A DNA stretch of 64,000 nucleotides from Bacilli bacterium (GTDB taxonomy: Bacteria; Bacillota_I; Bacilli_A; RFN20; CAG-288): assembly GCA_022652945.1 (NCBI GenBank), contig JALCRV010000001.1, forward strand, positions 62,001 to 126,000. Reading direction: 5' to 3'. Both the position numbers and the translations under genes were made by a program. Positions within the stretch are counted from its first letter, which is position 1; every line of letters begins with the position of its first letter. The notes under the pieces are model-generated. The model saw only the letters and a program-made list of their open reading frames with translations, searched no databases and had not been told where the DNA came from. Of the stretch, positions 55,977 to 63,427 are shown piece after piece.

Positions 55977-57437
55977 TTATTTTCCTTCCTTATGGAACTT
56001 CTTCTCGTTGTCTTCGCTTTCTTCCTCCGATACAAGCTTGTAGGCTTTGCCAAACTTAGCGAAATTATCGTAGAAGAGGATTATGAATAAAGGCCCGCCG
56101 ATCATGATGATTTTTCCAATAATTGACTGATTGAAGACAATCCAGGCTCCTAAAGGACGGGAAACATAAACTAACTTCCCGACGATTTCTTCCCTGGTCA
56201 AAGTATCCGACATATCAGTCCCGGAGACGGAATTAGTAACATCGACATTGTAATCGATTCCGTTATTGATATTGATGACTTTCACGACGGTCGGATAAGT
56301 TGATTTGCTTCCATCGGAAGCGGTGATTTCTTTCTGGTAATAAATGATATCGCCCTGCAGGACTTCTTCCTTTTTATCTAGAGTCCTGAAGGTCACAAAA
56401 TCGTTAGCGTAAATGGAAGGAGCCATCGTCGAAGAAGCGAAGATCATCGAAATATCAGTGCCGGCCTGATAATCGTTAGCGATATTCTTGCTCCCGATGG
56501 AAATAAGATAGAAATTGGTTGCTAAAGCCGATAAACAAAGCAAAGAGAAGATCGTGTAATTAAAGTACTTGAGCGCTTTTTTGATAAGAGAGGAGAAGTC
56601 TTTCTTCGGCTCGATGACTTTATTTGAGGAATAATCGATTACGACTAAATCCTTCCGTAAAGGCAAAGAAGTATGGTACAAGGCTGACTCCCTTTGGCAG
56701 GAGATAATAATCTCCCCCAGATCAAAAACCGAGAGCAGCAAGACCGCATAAATAAACCCATCGGTCATTTGAAAATCGAACAGATTCTTTAAATACATCA
56801 TCTTCGTTTCCGAAGACATCACCTTATCAAACGAGCTCAAGAAAGCGTAAAGGATAAACCCGATAAAGAAGGCGATAAATAAAAGGACTCCGTATTTTCT
56901 TTCTTTGATAAAAGTAGAGATCGATAAAACCGTAAAAGCGGAAGCTAAAGAAAGAATAAAGCCCAGGATAATCAAATTGAATTGATTACCTAACGATAAC
57001 TGATAATTAAGAATCAAACAGGTTCCTAAAGAAAGCACGAAGACAATCAAATATAAGGACAAAGTATAAAGGACAATCGACAATAGACGGGTATAGACTA
57101 CCCGGTTGGCTTTCTGTCCCATTTTGATCAGCATATACATCTTATTATTGTAAAGATCGTTAAAAGTCATCCGCCGATAGTCGCTATATAAATAGAAGGC
57201 GACAAAGCCGGGAATAATGATATTAATCAGGGAAATGATGGAGAAAAGCGTCTGGTCAGAGAACAGAGTCATCTTCTCTCCGACCACCGTATCTGCCAAG
57301 GTGGAAAAGACCGTGGAGCAGATAAAAGTCAGGACGACCACTAAAACAGCATCGACAAAAATCTTCCATTTGTGGTTTGCTTGACCCACAAAGGGCTTTT
57401 CTAGTTCATCCGATATTGCCGTGGAAGTGTATATCAT
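55977..57437 (-). CDS. ABC-2-like permease fused to a catalytically dead signal-peptidase domain
   Basis: A 486-residue membrane protein I know of no described equivalent for. Residues 1-260 have six transmembrane segments (about 28-48, 63-84, 118-144, 152-174, 182-201, 226-246), resembling an ABC-2 permease. Residues 290-460 look like a SipW/type-I signal peptidase: helix (291-314), ASSTMAPSIYANDFVTF where the catalytic GSMxP motif reads STMAP (Thr337 replaces the nucleophilic Ser), QGDIIYY, EEIVGKLVYVSRPLG and a final helix (438-456). The catalytic His region reads YPTVVKV, so His is also absent. Last gene of the operon, 6 bp after the ATPase-like gene. Confidence 0.72.
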   Translation of the reverse strand: MIYTSTAISDELEKPFVGQANHKWKIFVDAVLVVVLTFICSTVFSTLADTVVGEKMTLFSDQTLFSIISLINIIIPGFVAFYLYSDYRRMTFNDLYNNKMYMLIKMGQKANRVVYTRLLSIVLYTLSLYLIVFVLSLGTCLILNYQLSLGNQFNLIILGFILSLASAFTVLSISTFIKERKYGVLLFIAFFIGFILYAFLSSFDKVMSSETKMMYLKNLFDFQMTDGFIYAVLLLSVFDLGEIIISCQRESALYHTSLPLRKDLVVIDYSSNKVIEPKKDFSSLIKKALKYFNYTIFSLLCLSALATNFYLISIGSKNIANDYQAGTDISMIFASSTMAPSIYANDFVTFRTLDKKEEVLQGDIIYYQKEITASDGSKSTYPTVVKVININNGIDYNVDVTNSVSGTDMSDTLTREEIVGKLVYVSRPLGAWIVFNQSIIGKIIMIGGPLFIILFYDNFAKFGKAYKLVSEEESEDNEKKFHKEGK

Positions 57438-57443
57438 GACTTT

Positions 57444-58448
57444 CTATTCTCCGATTTCTTCGAAAGCATTAGCGACTCTGCCATGATTGATACGGATATC
57501 GCCGATAATAATGCCTCGGCTTTCACATAGCGTAAAGAATTCTTCATTTAAGAAGGCTGACGGTTCCAGATATTTAACGTAGACATAGCCATCCTGAGGC
57601 AAGCAGTCCAGTTCTTTTCCTTTAGCTAAAGAATGGATAATATCTATCAGTTCTTGGCTCTGTTCAGTCTTAATCGAGCAGGTGACCTTATCCCAGTTCT
57701 TATAAAGATCGTTGACCGAAGAGAAGGTCTTCAGTTTGCCTTTGCTTAAGTAAATCACCTGATCGCAGGACATGCCGATCAGTTTATTGTCCCCGGTCCC
57801 GATAATGATGGTCTTCTCTTTAAACATTTGGAATAAGGCCTGGATAACTGAGCATTCCTCATAAGAGAAAACATATTGAGAAGCATTGATAACAATCTTC
57901 TCGGAATCGGAAAGCAAAGCCACCATAATCGAAACGATAAACTTTATGGTTTCAGGCATCTTCTTAATCGGAGTCAGGACATAGGATGCCATCTTGGCTT
58001 CCTTTATATAGTCCAACATTCTTTTCTGTTCGACTCCCGGTTCAAACTCCAGCCCGTGAGACTGACAATAAATATTTCTGATCAGCATCAAATGTTTCAA
58101 TAAAGACATATCTTCATAAAGCATGCTGGAGGAATCGAGATAATAAATCTGCTCCACCACAGCTCTCTTTAAAGCCTTGGTCCCTAAAGAAGAAAGTTTA
58201 ACGTAGCCTTTGTAATAACTACGCATATTGCCGAGTATTTCAATTAAAGCCACCAGCTCTTCCTTGTTGGTAGAAGAGATTCCGACTTTCTGGCCTTTAA
58301 GGATTTCAAAAGAAAGCCCATCCAGAAGAGGAATGAGTTTTCCTTCTTCTTTATAATGCTCGGCGGAGATTAAATCCTTGACGATAATCGAGACGTTTTC
58401 TTTACCGCCTTCTTCGATCGGCTTTATCTCTTTATTATCAGTGCTCAT
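57444..58448 (-). CDS. Degenerate ABC-type ATPase (pseudo-ATPase)
   Basis: A 334-residue protein whose order of segments follows an ABC nucleotide-binding domain: LLDGLSFEILKGQKVGI, GNMRSYYKGYVKL, a signature region and a DQVIYLSKGKL end. Every catalytic motif is lost. The P-loop region (55-64) reads VGISSTNKEE, about three residues too short. The signature (164-172) is MPETIKFIV instead of LSGGQ. Walker B (184-190) is KIVINAS instead of LLLDEP. The H-loop is GTGDN. The reading frame is intact, so this is a selected pseudoenzyme rather than a pseudogene. It overlaps sipW by 4 bp and the permease follows 6 bp later. Confidence 0.75.
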   Translation of the reverse strand: MSTDNKEIKPIEEGGKENVSIIVKDLISAEHYKEEGKLIPLLDGLSFEILKGQKVGISSTNKEELVALIEILGNMRSYYKGYVKLSSLGTKALKRAVVEQIYYLDSSSMLYEDMSLLKHLMLIRNIYCQSHGLEFEPGVEQKRMLDYIKEAKMASYVLTPIKKMPETIKFIVSIMVALLSDSEKIVINASQYVFSYEECSVIQALFQMFKEKTIIIGTGDNKLIGMSCDQVIYLSKGKLKTFSSVNDLYKNWDKVTCSIKTEQSQELIDIIHSLAKGKELDCLPQDGYVYVKYLEPSAFLNEEFFTLCESRGIIIGDIRINHGRVANAFEEIGE

Positions 58449-58984
58449 ACTATCCTCCTGATAAAAAGAGAAATCACATCGCTACGAGGAATCGGGGTCG
58501 GATCTAAAGAGTTATTATTATCGCCTTTAGTCTTGTAATAGATAACTTGGCCTTCCGTATATGTTTCCACCGCTCGATGAGTGACAATCACATCATCAGC
58601 GTTGTAGAAAGTAATGATATCTCCTTCGGAAGCAGAATCTTTATACCCGACGGAAATCTCCGTTGAAGCATCGACCTTTTTAGAAAGGATCACCGAACCG
58701 ATCGGCAGGGTCGGATTCATCGACCCGGTCTGAATATATTCAATCGAGTAATTGAAAAGAAACGGGACACGGTTATTTTCCTTGGCTAAATTAACAACCA
58801 CGATAAAGAAGCAGAGAAGACTGATAATCAGGGCGAAGACGATATCTCCGATTTCCTGATAGATCTTTTTTCTCTTCCTTTTGGCCTTGCTTTCCGGAGA
58901 GTTATAATCTTCGACTTCCTTGTAAAGCTGGTCGAGAGTGGAAGGCTTATTAGCTTCCTGTTCTTTCTTTGCTTCCGTTACCAT
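58445..58984 (-). CDS. sipW: SipW-like (ER-type) signal peptidase I
   Basis: A 179-residue signal peptidase of the archaeal/ER type: one N-terminal transmembrane helix (about 48-66), catalytic Ser88 in IQTGSMNPTLPIGSVI, catalytic His136 in VTHRAVE (where ordinary bacterial enzymes have Lys) and acidic residues in KTKGDNNNSLDP. The second, C-terminal membrane helix of Bacillus SipW is absent, since the protein stops at SLFIRRIV. A polar, charged N-terminal 40 residues is in the cytoplasm. It follows the gene of its likely substrate by 66 bp. Confidence 0.88.
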   Translation of the reverse strand: MVTEAKKEQEANKPSTLDQLYKEVEDYNSPESKAKRKRKKIYQEIGDIVFALIISLLCFFIVVVNLAKENNRVPFLFNYSIEYIQTGSMNPTLPIGSVILSKKVDASTEISVGYKDSASEGDIITFYNADDVIVTHRAVETYTEGQVIYYKTKGDNNNSLDPTPIPRSDVISLFIRRIV

Positions 58985-59050
58985 TTTTTAAAAAAGCGGG
59001 CTTATCGCTAAGCCCACTTATTATACCTTAACTTATCAGGTTATGTCTTG

Positions 59051-59512
59051 TTAGGCTTGGACGCCGGAGCAAGAAATAGCTAAAGTGGCAGTTTTGCCGA
59101 TGTAATTGTTGTTATCAGCGGCATCCGGGAAGGAAACCTTGAAGGAGAAAGTGCCAGTAGACTTAACGTCTTTAGCTAAGACGCAGGTGTAATTAGCATT
59201 ATCGATCGTCAAGGCATTAGCGAGATCGCCGGAAAGGGCAACCGCGAAAGTCACATTGATATCAACTTCGGAAATATTGGCGGCATCATAGTTAACGACC
59301 GAATAAGAATAGGATTGTTCCTCACCAGGAGCGAGCGAGACGGTCGCATATTTGGCAGCGGTCGAATCATCGGCCTCAACCATCACAAACTGCTTAGCAT
59401 TGATATCACCGGATTTTCCATCGGTCGAAGCATTGTACTTAGCGAAGACGGAAGCTCCGATACCAGAAGCGAGAAGAACAGCGGCGCCAGCAATTAACAG
59501 TACTCTTTTCAT
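59051..59512 (-). CDS. Secreted TasA/camelysin-like protein, probable SipW substrate
   Basis: A 153-residue exported protein. The signal peptide MKRVLLIAGAAVLLASGIGASVFAKYN has the features of SipW-dependent signals (short basic start, glycine-rich core, VFAKYNAS cleavage region). The mature 125 residues are beta-rich and alanine/aspartate-rich (APGEEQSYSYSVVNYDAANISEVDINVTF), with two cysteines (YTC, ISC) that may form a disulfide. This is like fibre-forming TasA/CalY-type proteins. It is the first gene of the riboswitch-controlled operon, with AAAGGA before the ATG. The ligand or polymer state is not known. Confidence 0.75.
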   Translation of the reverse strand: MKRVLLIAGAAVLLASGIGASVFAKYNASTDGKSGDINAKQFVMVEADDSTAAKYATVSLAPGEEQSYSYSVVNYDAANISEVDINVTFAVALSGDLANALTIDNANYTCVLAKDVKSTGTFSFKVSFPDAADNNNYIGKTATLAISCSGVQA

Positions 59513-59541
59513 AATGTTTATTCCTTTCTTGACTGGGGTTT

Positions 59542-59577
59542 AAAAAAGCCAGTCGCATTATGTATCTGCAACTGGCT
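59542..59577 (-). terminator. Riboswitch 1 expression-platform terminator
   Basis: Stem GCCAGT (59548-59553) / ACTGGC (59571-59576), followed on the minus strand by TTTTTT (59542-59547). Its 5' arm overlaps the 3' end of the aptamer (AGCCAGTTGC), so aptamer folding and terminator formation compete. Confidence 0.8.
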
Positions 59578-59645
59578 ATCTTGATTTCTGTTCAAGACCC
59601 TTTAGCTTTGCGTCGCACCATCGCTGATGCTTTGCTCGTCAATAA
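59566..59645 (-). promoter_or_regulatory. Class-I (GEMM) cyclic-di-GMP riboswitch 1
   Basis: The minus-strand RNA has the GEMM order: GAGCAAAGC, helix GCATCA-GCGA-TGGTGC with a GNRA tetraloop, GACGCAAAGCTA, AGGGTCTTG...CAAGATAGCC and CAGTTGC. This matches the Vc2-type aptamer (tetraloop hairpin, then GACGCAAAGC, then the second hairpin). It lies between the promoter and the 153-residue secreted protein gene. Since the terminator 5' arm is part of the aptamer, ligand binding should favour read-through (ON switch); this is inference. Confidence 0.82.
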
Positions 59646-59672
59646 TGTAGCACATGCACGATATTGGTGCAA
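59644..59672 (-). promoter_or_regulatory. Promoter of the SipW operon
   Basis: -35 TTGCAC (59667-59672), exact 17-bp spacer and -10 TACATT (59644-59649) with an upstream TG (extended -10). The expected start, near 59637, falls at the 5' edge of the riboswitch aptamer. Confidence 0.72.
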
Positions 59673-60084
59673 AGACATAAGTAAAAAGCTTAGCTCATAA
59701 AAGACCATATCAAATAAATATGGCTATATATAGGCGTTTTTATATAGTACAATTTGTTTAAAAGACCTAAAATGTCAAATTGTGAAAATGATAACTTTTT
59801 AATACTTGCTCAAAAAAGCCCGAAGCTTAGGCATTTAAAGAATCGGAAAAAAATCAGATAAAATCTGGCTTTTCTGAAAAGGATAAAAAATTGTTGAAGG
59901 AAGTAAGATAAAAGGGCCAAAAGGACTGCTAAAACCCCTTCCAAAACGTTTTTAAGCCTCTTTAGACGCTCGTTGAAGCCTTCTAAGAAGCCCAAGTATT
60001 GTTTTGTTATGCTTTTCCAAAGGTTTATAGCGTGACTTTTTCCTTAATTAATTTATCAAGGCTGCCTTTATTACGTTTAAAAAA
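59673..60084. other. Gene-free stretch between the two riboswitch-controlled units
   Basis: AT-rich DNA with no supported gene. A hydrophobic frame (59810-59995) starts only with TTG and lacks a ribosome site. Confidence 0.5.
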
Positions 60085-60102
60085 GAGGCGGTCCCCCGCC
60101 TC
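60085..60102 (-). terminator. Terminator of the 354-residue exported protein gene
   Basis: Perfect 7-bp stem GAGGCGG (60085-60091) / CCGCCTC (60096-60102) with a T-run on the minus strand. Confidence 0.88.
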
Positions 60103-60129
60103 AAGAGAAATATCTAGATGAAGATTTAT

Positions 60130-61194
60130 CTAATACGCCTGAGTCAGAACTTGGATGGAGGTTAAAGAGTTAAGATTTAACTCACCGTCAGCATAGTATC
60201 CAGAAGCGAAGCATTCGACCGGGCTTAAGGCTGTGCCGTTCATTCCTCTTCGATAGATGAAGGATGTATAGTTATCCGCTTCACCGTTATTGGTGTACTT
60301 GGCGAAATAGAAGTCATAGATTCTGTTCCCGCTTTGGTCCTCACCTTCGTAAACGATGGTGTAGCTGTAATTCAAAGGATCAATCGTCGCTCCTTCAGCC
60401 GCTAAGGAATTATAGTAATTCCATTTATTGTTGCTGTCGATTACCAGTTTCTCATTCGTCTTCAAAGCGAAAAGATCAGTGTAGAAAGCACTGCTCTTTT
60501 TAGAAAGTAACGCCAGGGAAGCATCGTAGAAACTACGAGCGGAAGAGATCTGGCTCGCATAAGTGTTCGAAAGATCTTTAGTAGAGAAGGAAGTGCTATC
60601 TAAATAATAGACATAGCTCCAAGTAGGTAAACTGACTACCCAGTATTGGACATAATACTTAACAGACTTGGCAGCTAATTTGGCTTCACCGACAATCGGA
60701 GAGGAGCTAACGCCGTTAGCATCCACCGAATACTTATAGACCGGCCACACCAAGGAATCGCCGGAAGCCGAATAAATGCGGCTAGTATCAATCGGGGTGA
60801 CATAGATATCGTAAGTATTCTTGCCCGTCAGATAGACGGTATAGCTGTAATTAGCAACCTCGCTAGCTTTCGCACCTAAAGCAGAGTTAATATCCGCAGC
60901 CATATCCGAATAGAAGGAACTATCACGGCCGGAACCTTCGTGGTAGCTTTCCACGATTGCACCTTTTTTCTGAATGGTGAAAAAGTCGCTAAAAGAATTA
61001 TCCTGGCCGAAAATCAAAGAGGAGATCGCGCCTTCTAAAGACTCGACATTTTCAGCGACCGTATCAGTCTTGGCATCATTAACGATGCTGTATTCTTGAG
61101 AAATGGTTTTATTGTAAAGCGAAAAAGTCGGAAGCAAAAAAGAGGCCAACAATAAAGAGGAAGCGACAGCGGTAATAGCAATTTTTGTTTTCAT
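60130..61194 (-). CDS. Exported protein of unknown function under riboswitch control
   Basis: A 354-residue protein with signal peptide MKTKIAITAVASSLLLASF followed by LLPTFSLYNKTI, whose SLYN segment resembles the cleavage region of SipW-dependent signals in the neighbouring secreted protein (VFAKYN). The mature part shows no known domain. It contains two similar segments, NYSYTVYLTGKNTYDIYVTPIDTS and NYSYTIVYEGEDQSGNRIYDFYFAKYTN, suggesting an internal duplication of a beta-rich domain. Tyrosine and serine are abundant. The ATG at 61194 has AAGGAGG upstream; a longer frame to 61233 overlaps the riboswitch terminator. Single-gene unit with a terminator. Confidence 0.75.
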   Translation of the reverse strand: MKTKIAITAVASSLLLASFLLPTFSLYNKTISQEYSIVNDAKTDTVAENVESLEGAISSLIFGQDNSFSDFFTIQKKGAIVESYHEGSGRDSSFYSDMAADINSALGAKASEVANYSYTVYLTGKNTYDIYVTPIDTSRIYSASGDSLVWPVYKYSVDANGVSSSPIVGEAKLAAKSVKYYVQYWVVSLPTWSYVYYLDSTSFSTKDLSNTYASQISSARSFYDASLALLSKKSSAFYTDLFALKTNEKLVIDSNNKWNYYNSLAAEGATIDPLNYSYTIVYEGEDQSGNRIYDFYFAKYTNNGEADNYTSFIYRRGMNGTALSPVECFASGYYADGELNLNSLTSIQVLTQAY

Positions 61195-61213
61195 ATCGCG
61201 CCCTCCTTTGGTT

Positions 61214-61245
61214 AAAAAAAGCCAGCTACACAATGTGCAGCTGGC
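61214..61245 (-). terminator. Riboswitch 2 expression-platform terminator
   Basis: Stem GCCAGCT (61221-61227) / AGCTGGC (61239-61245), followed on the minus strand by seven T residues (61214-61220). Layout identical to riboswitch 1. Confidence 0.82.
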
Positions 61246-61308
61246 TATCTTGATGATTTCAAGACCCTGTAGTTTTCCGTCGCACCATTGCTGGTGTTTT
61301 GGCGTTAT
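61236..61308 (-). promoter_or_regulatory. Diverged class-I (GEMM-like) cyclic-di-GMP riboswitch 2
   Basis: Same order as riboswitch 1: CGCCAAAACACCA-GCAA-TGGTG hairpin with GNRA loop, GACGGAAAACTA, AGGGTCTTGA...TCAAGATAGCCAGCTGC and the overlapping terminator. Two core positions differ: GACGCAAAGC became GACGGAAAAC, and the G before CAAA is C. Overall similarity to copy 1 is clear across about 75 bases, so the two arose by duplication. Ligand specificity or affinity may differ. Confidence 0.7.
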
Positions 61309-61309
61309 T

Positions 61310-61338
61310 AGTATTAATTATTTATATGGAGAAGTCAA
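61310..61338 (-). promoter_or_regulatory. Promoter of the 354-residue exported protein
   Basis: -35 TTGACT (61333-61338), 17-bp spacer and weak -10 AATACT (61310-61315). A 9-bp tandem repeat ATCAGGGCT lies directly upstream (61342-61359). Confidence 0.55.
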
Positions 61339-61563
61339 ATTATCAGGGCTATCAGGGCTTCTCTATTAATATATTATTCAAAGAAAACGGACTTCTCTAA
61401 TGCTCAAAGGGCTCTAGTTTAAAATTTGTCTTCTTTTTAAAAGAATGCTTTGAATAAATATAGGTTATTAAAGCCTCCAAAGGAATTCCTTAAAAACCCT
61501 TTAGGCTTAATGGATATAGAGGGGCGTTCATGCTAAAATATATAAAATAAAAAACGGGTAATC

Positions 61564-63420
61564 ATGGCATATATTAAGAATCGATTGTCAAAAAGAAAGT
61601 TAATAAATGATTTGTTTTTAAGTTCTGTTTGCCTTACTTTATTGTTTCCGGTTTTAAATGCCTGCCAGCAAATCGATAACTATATAGCCTCCGATGGCAG
61701 AGTGCAGATCAGAGTCTCCATGTTTAATTCCTCTTCTTTTATTCCGTGGAGAGATTATATTGAGACTCAGTGTCCTGATATCTCAATCATCTGGGAAGAT
61801 AACAGAAACGCACCTTTGAATATCCTTTATAAGGCTAAACATAATGAGGAGCCGGATATCGTCTCAATAAGACGCTTTGAAAACGATACGGCTAAAACAT
61901 TAGTTCCTTATCTTTATGATTTATCCTCCTTGGATATCGCTAACAATTTCGGTAAAGAATATCTAGATTATTATCGGATGGACGATAAGTTATGTTGGTT
62001 GCCTGAGCCGGGTTTGTTTGATGGCTTCGTTGCCAATAAGAACCTATTTACAGCTAAGGGCTTAAAACTGCCCACCGACTATCAGTCATTTATCGATTCC
62101 GCTGAAAAACTAGACGATGGTAAAATCACCGTCTTAGGCGCTGATTGTAAGGATAACTGGACCGCTACAACCGTTCTTGAAGGCTTGGGCTTACAGGACT
62201 TTTTTACTACTCCTGAAGGTGTTTCCTGGCTGACTAAGTTTAAAAACGGGGAAGCCAAGTCTGTCGATGAAGCAGGCTTTAAGAAAATCTTCGCTAAAGT
62301 AAGGGAATTAAAGGAAAAGAAGTTCTTGACCCAGGAGGATATCGAAGCTGATTACGGTTCCTTAGCGGCGGGGATTGTTGCAGGTAACGTTGCAATGGCC
62401 AGGCTTTCTTTGGATGGAACGATATCCACTTCCGCTAGCGCTGGGACTTACGTAGCTCTTCCTTTCTTTGGCTCGGACTCTTCATCCAACTGGATTTATA
62501 CTTATCCGGTCTTTTCCTTAGCCATGACTAAGAAGGCTGCAGTTGATTCCAGAAAGCTCAAGGCCGCTACCAAAGTCATGGAAACGATGTTCTCCTCGGA
62601 GGCGGAAGAGTTGTTGAATAAATCAGGAGAAGGCCTTATTTCTTATAACGGAGTCTCTCTTTCTCATACAGCGACGATGGATAATATCCAAAAAGAAATT
62701 GCAGAAGGCCGCTGCTTTATCCGTACGATGAACTCCAACACATTTGTTACCTTCAAGGAAACGTTAAGAAAGATCATTATCGATGGCGCTGATGATGATG
62801 CTTTGATTTCTTATTTAAACAGCAATTTATTTACTGCATTAAATGACGATATTATCGCTCAATCCTCAATCTATGCTCCTTACGAACTAAATAAGGATAT
62901 GTGTTCTCCCTTCGGCTCAATCGTAGCTAAGACCATCTGTAATCCTTTTGATGCTGAGTACTCGATGATCGATTATAAAGAAATCGCCGCCAGTCTTTAT
63001 ATAGGTGAATACACGAAGGCTGATGTTAATGCGATGGTTATTAGTGACAGCCTTTATGTAGGTGATTTAACCAGGGCCGAGATTCAACGTGTAGTTGAAG
63101 CCGGTTTAGTCGGCTCCACCACTTATCGTTACGGGGGTGTAGAGCCTTTAATGATCTATCCGATTTTAGGAAACTTAAAAGCCAAGCTGAGCAATGATGC
63201 TTCCTTGCTTAATTTACAAGACAAGGACGGGCTAGCTATCGATGATTATAAAACTCATACGATGGTCATTTCCTCCCAAGCCTACAAAGCGGTTAGATAT
63301 ATTTATCCTTTCGCAGGGGCTAAGTTTACTCTAGCTAAGACAAATCTGATGGATACTTTCCTTAGCGCTTGGTTAAAGCAAACCGCCCTTGATAATTACG
63401 ATACTTACTTTACTTATTGA
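61564..63420 (+). CDS. Extracellular solute-binding lipoprotein, probable sensor partner
   Basis: A 618-residue lipoprotein: the N-terminal signal ends in lipobox LNAC (Cys34). Residues about 45-400 follow the family-1 sugar-binding-protein pattern (VSMFNSSSFIPWRDYIETQCPDISIIWEDNR, EEPDIVSIRR, LPEPGLFDGFVANKNLF, VALPFFGSDSSSNWIYTYPVFSLAMTKKA). A C-terminal extension of about 200 residues is unusual for a transport binding protein and may contact a receptor. No permease or ATPase follows; instead a membrane sensor starts 8 bp downstream, so it probably delivers a ligand signal rather than a nutrient. Confidence 0.82.
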   Translation: MAYIKNRLSKRKLINDLFLSSVCLTLLFPVLNACQQIDNYIASDGRVQIRVSMFNSSSFIPWRDYIETQCPDISIIWEDNRNAPLNILYKAKHNEEPDIVSIRRFENDTAKTLVPYLYDLSSLDIANNFGKEYLDYYRMDDKLCWLPEPGLFDGFVANKNLFTAKGLKLPTDYQSFIDSAEKLDDGKITVLGADCKDNWTATTVLEGLGLQDFFTTPEGVSWLTKFKNGEAKSVDEAGFKKIFAKVRELKEKKFLTQEDIEADYGSLAAGIVAGNVAMARLSLDGTISTSASAGTYVALPFFGSDSSSNWIYTYPVFSLAMTKKAAVDSRKLKAATKVMETMFSSEAEELLNKSGEGLISYNGVSLSHTATMDNIQKEIAEGRCFIRTMNSNTFVTFKETLRKIIIDGADDDALISYLNSNLFTALNDDIIAQSSIYAPYELNKDMCSPFGSIVAKTICNPFDAEYSMIDYKEIAASLYIGEYTKADVNAMVISDSLYVGDLTRAEIQRVVEAGLVGSTTYRYGGVEPLMIYPILGNLKAKLSNDASLLNLQDKDGLAIDDYKTHTMVISSQAYKAVRYIYPFAGAKFTLAKTNLMDTFLSAWLKQTALDNYDTYFTY

Positions 63421-63427
63421 GGCAAAA

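Noticed and set aside
57444-58448. Degenerate ATPase as an ordinary pseudogene
   Set aside because: No frameshift or internal stop, start overlaps the upstream stop by 4 bp and the next gene follows within 6 bp, all pointing to maintained expression.
59810-59995. 61-residue hydrophobic minus-strand frame
   Set aside because: Starts with TTG, has no ribosome site, lies in AT-rich intergenic DNA and is mostly Phe/Leu runs expected by chance.
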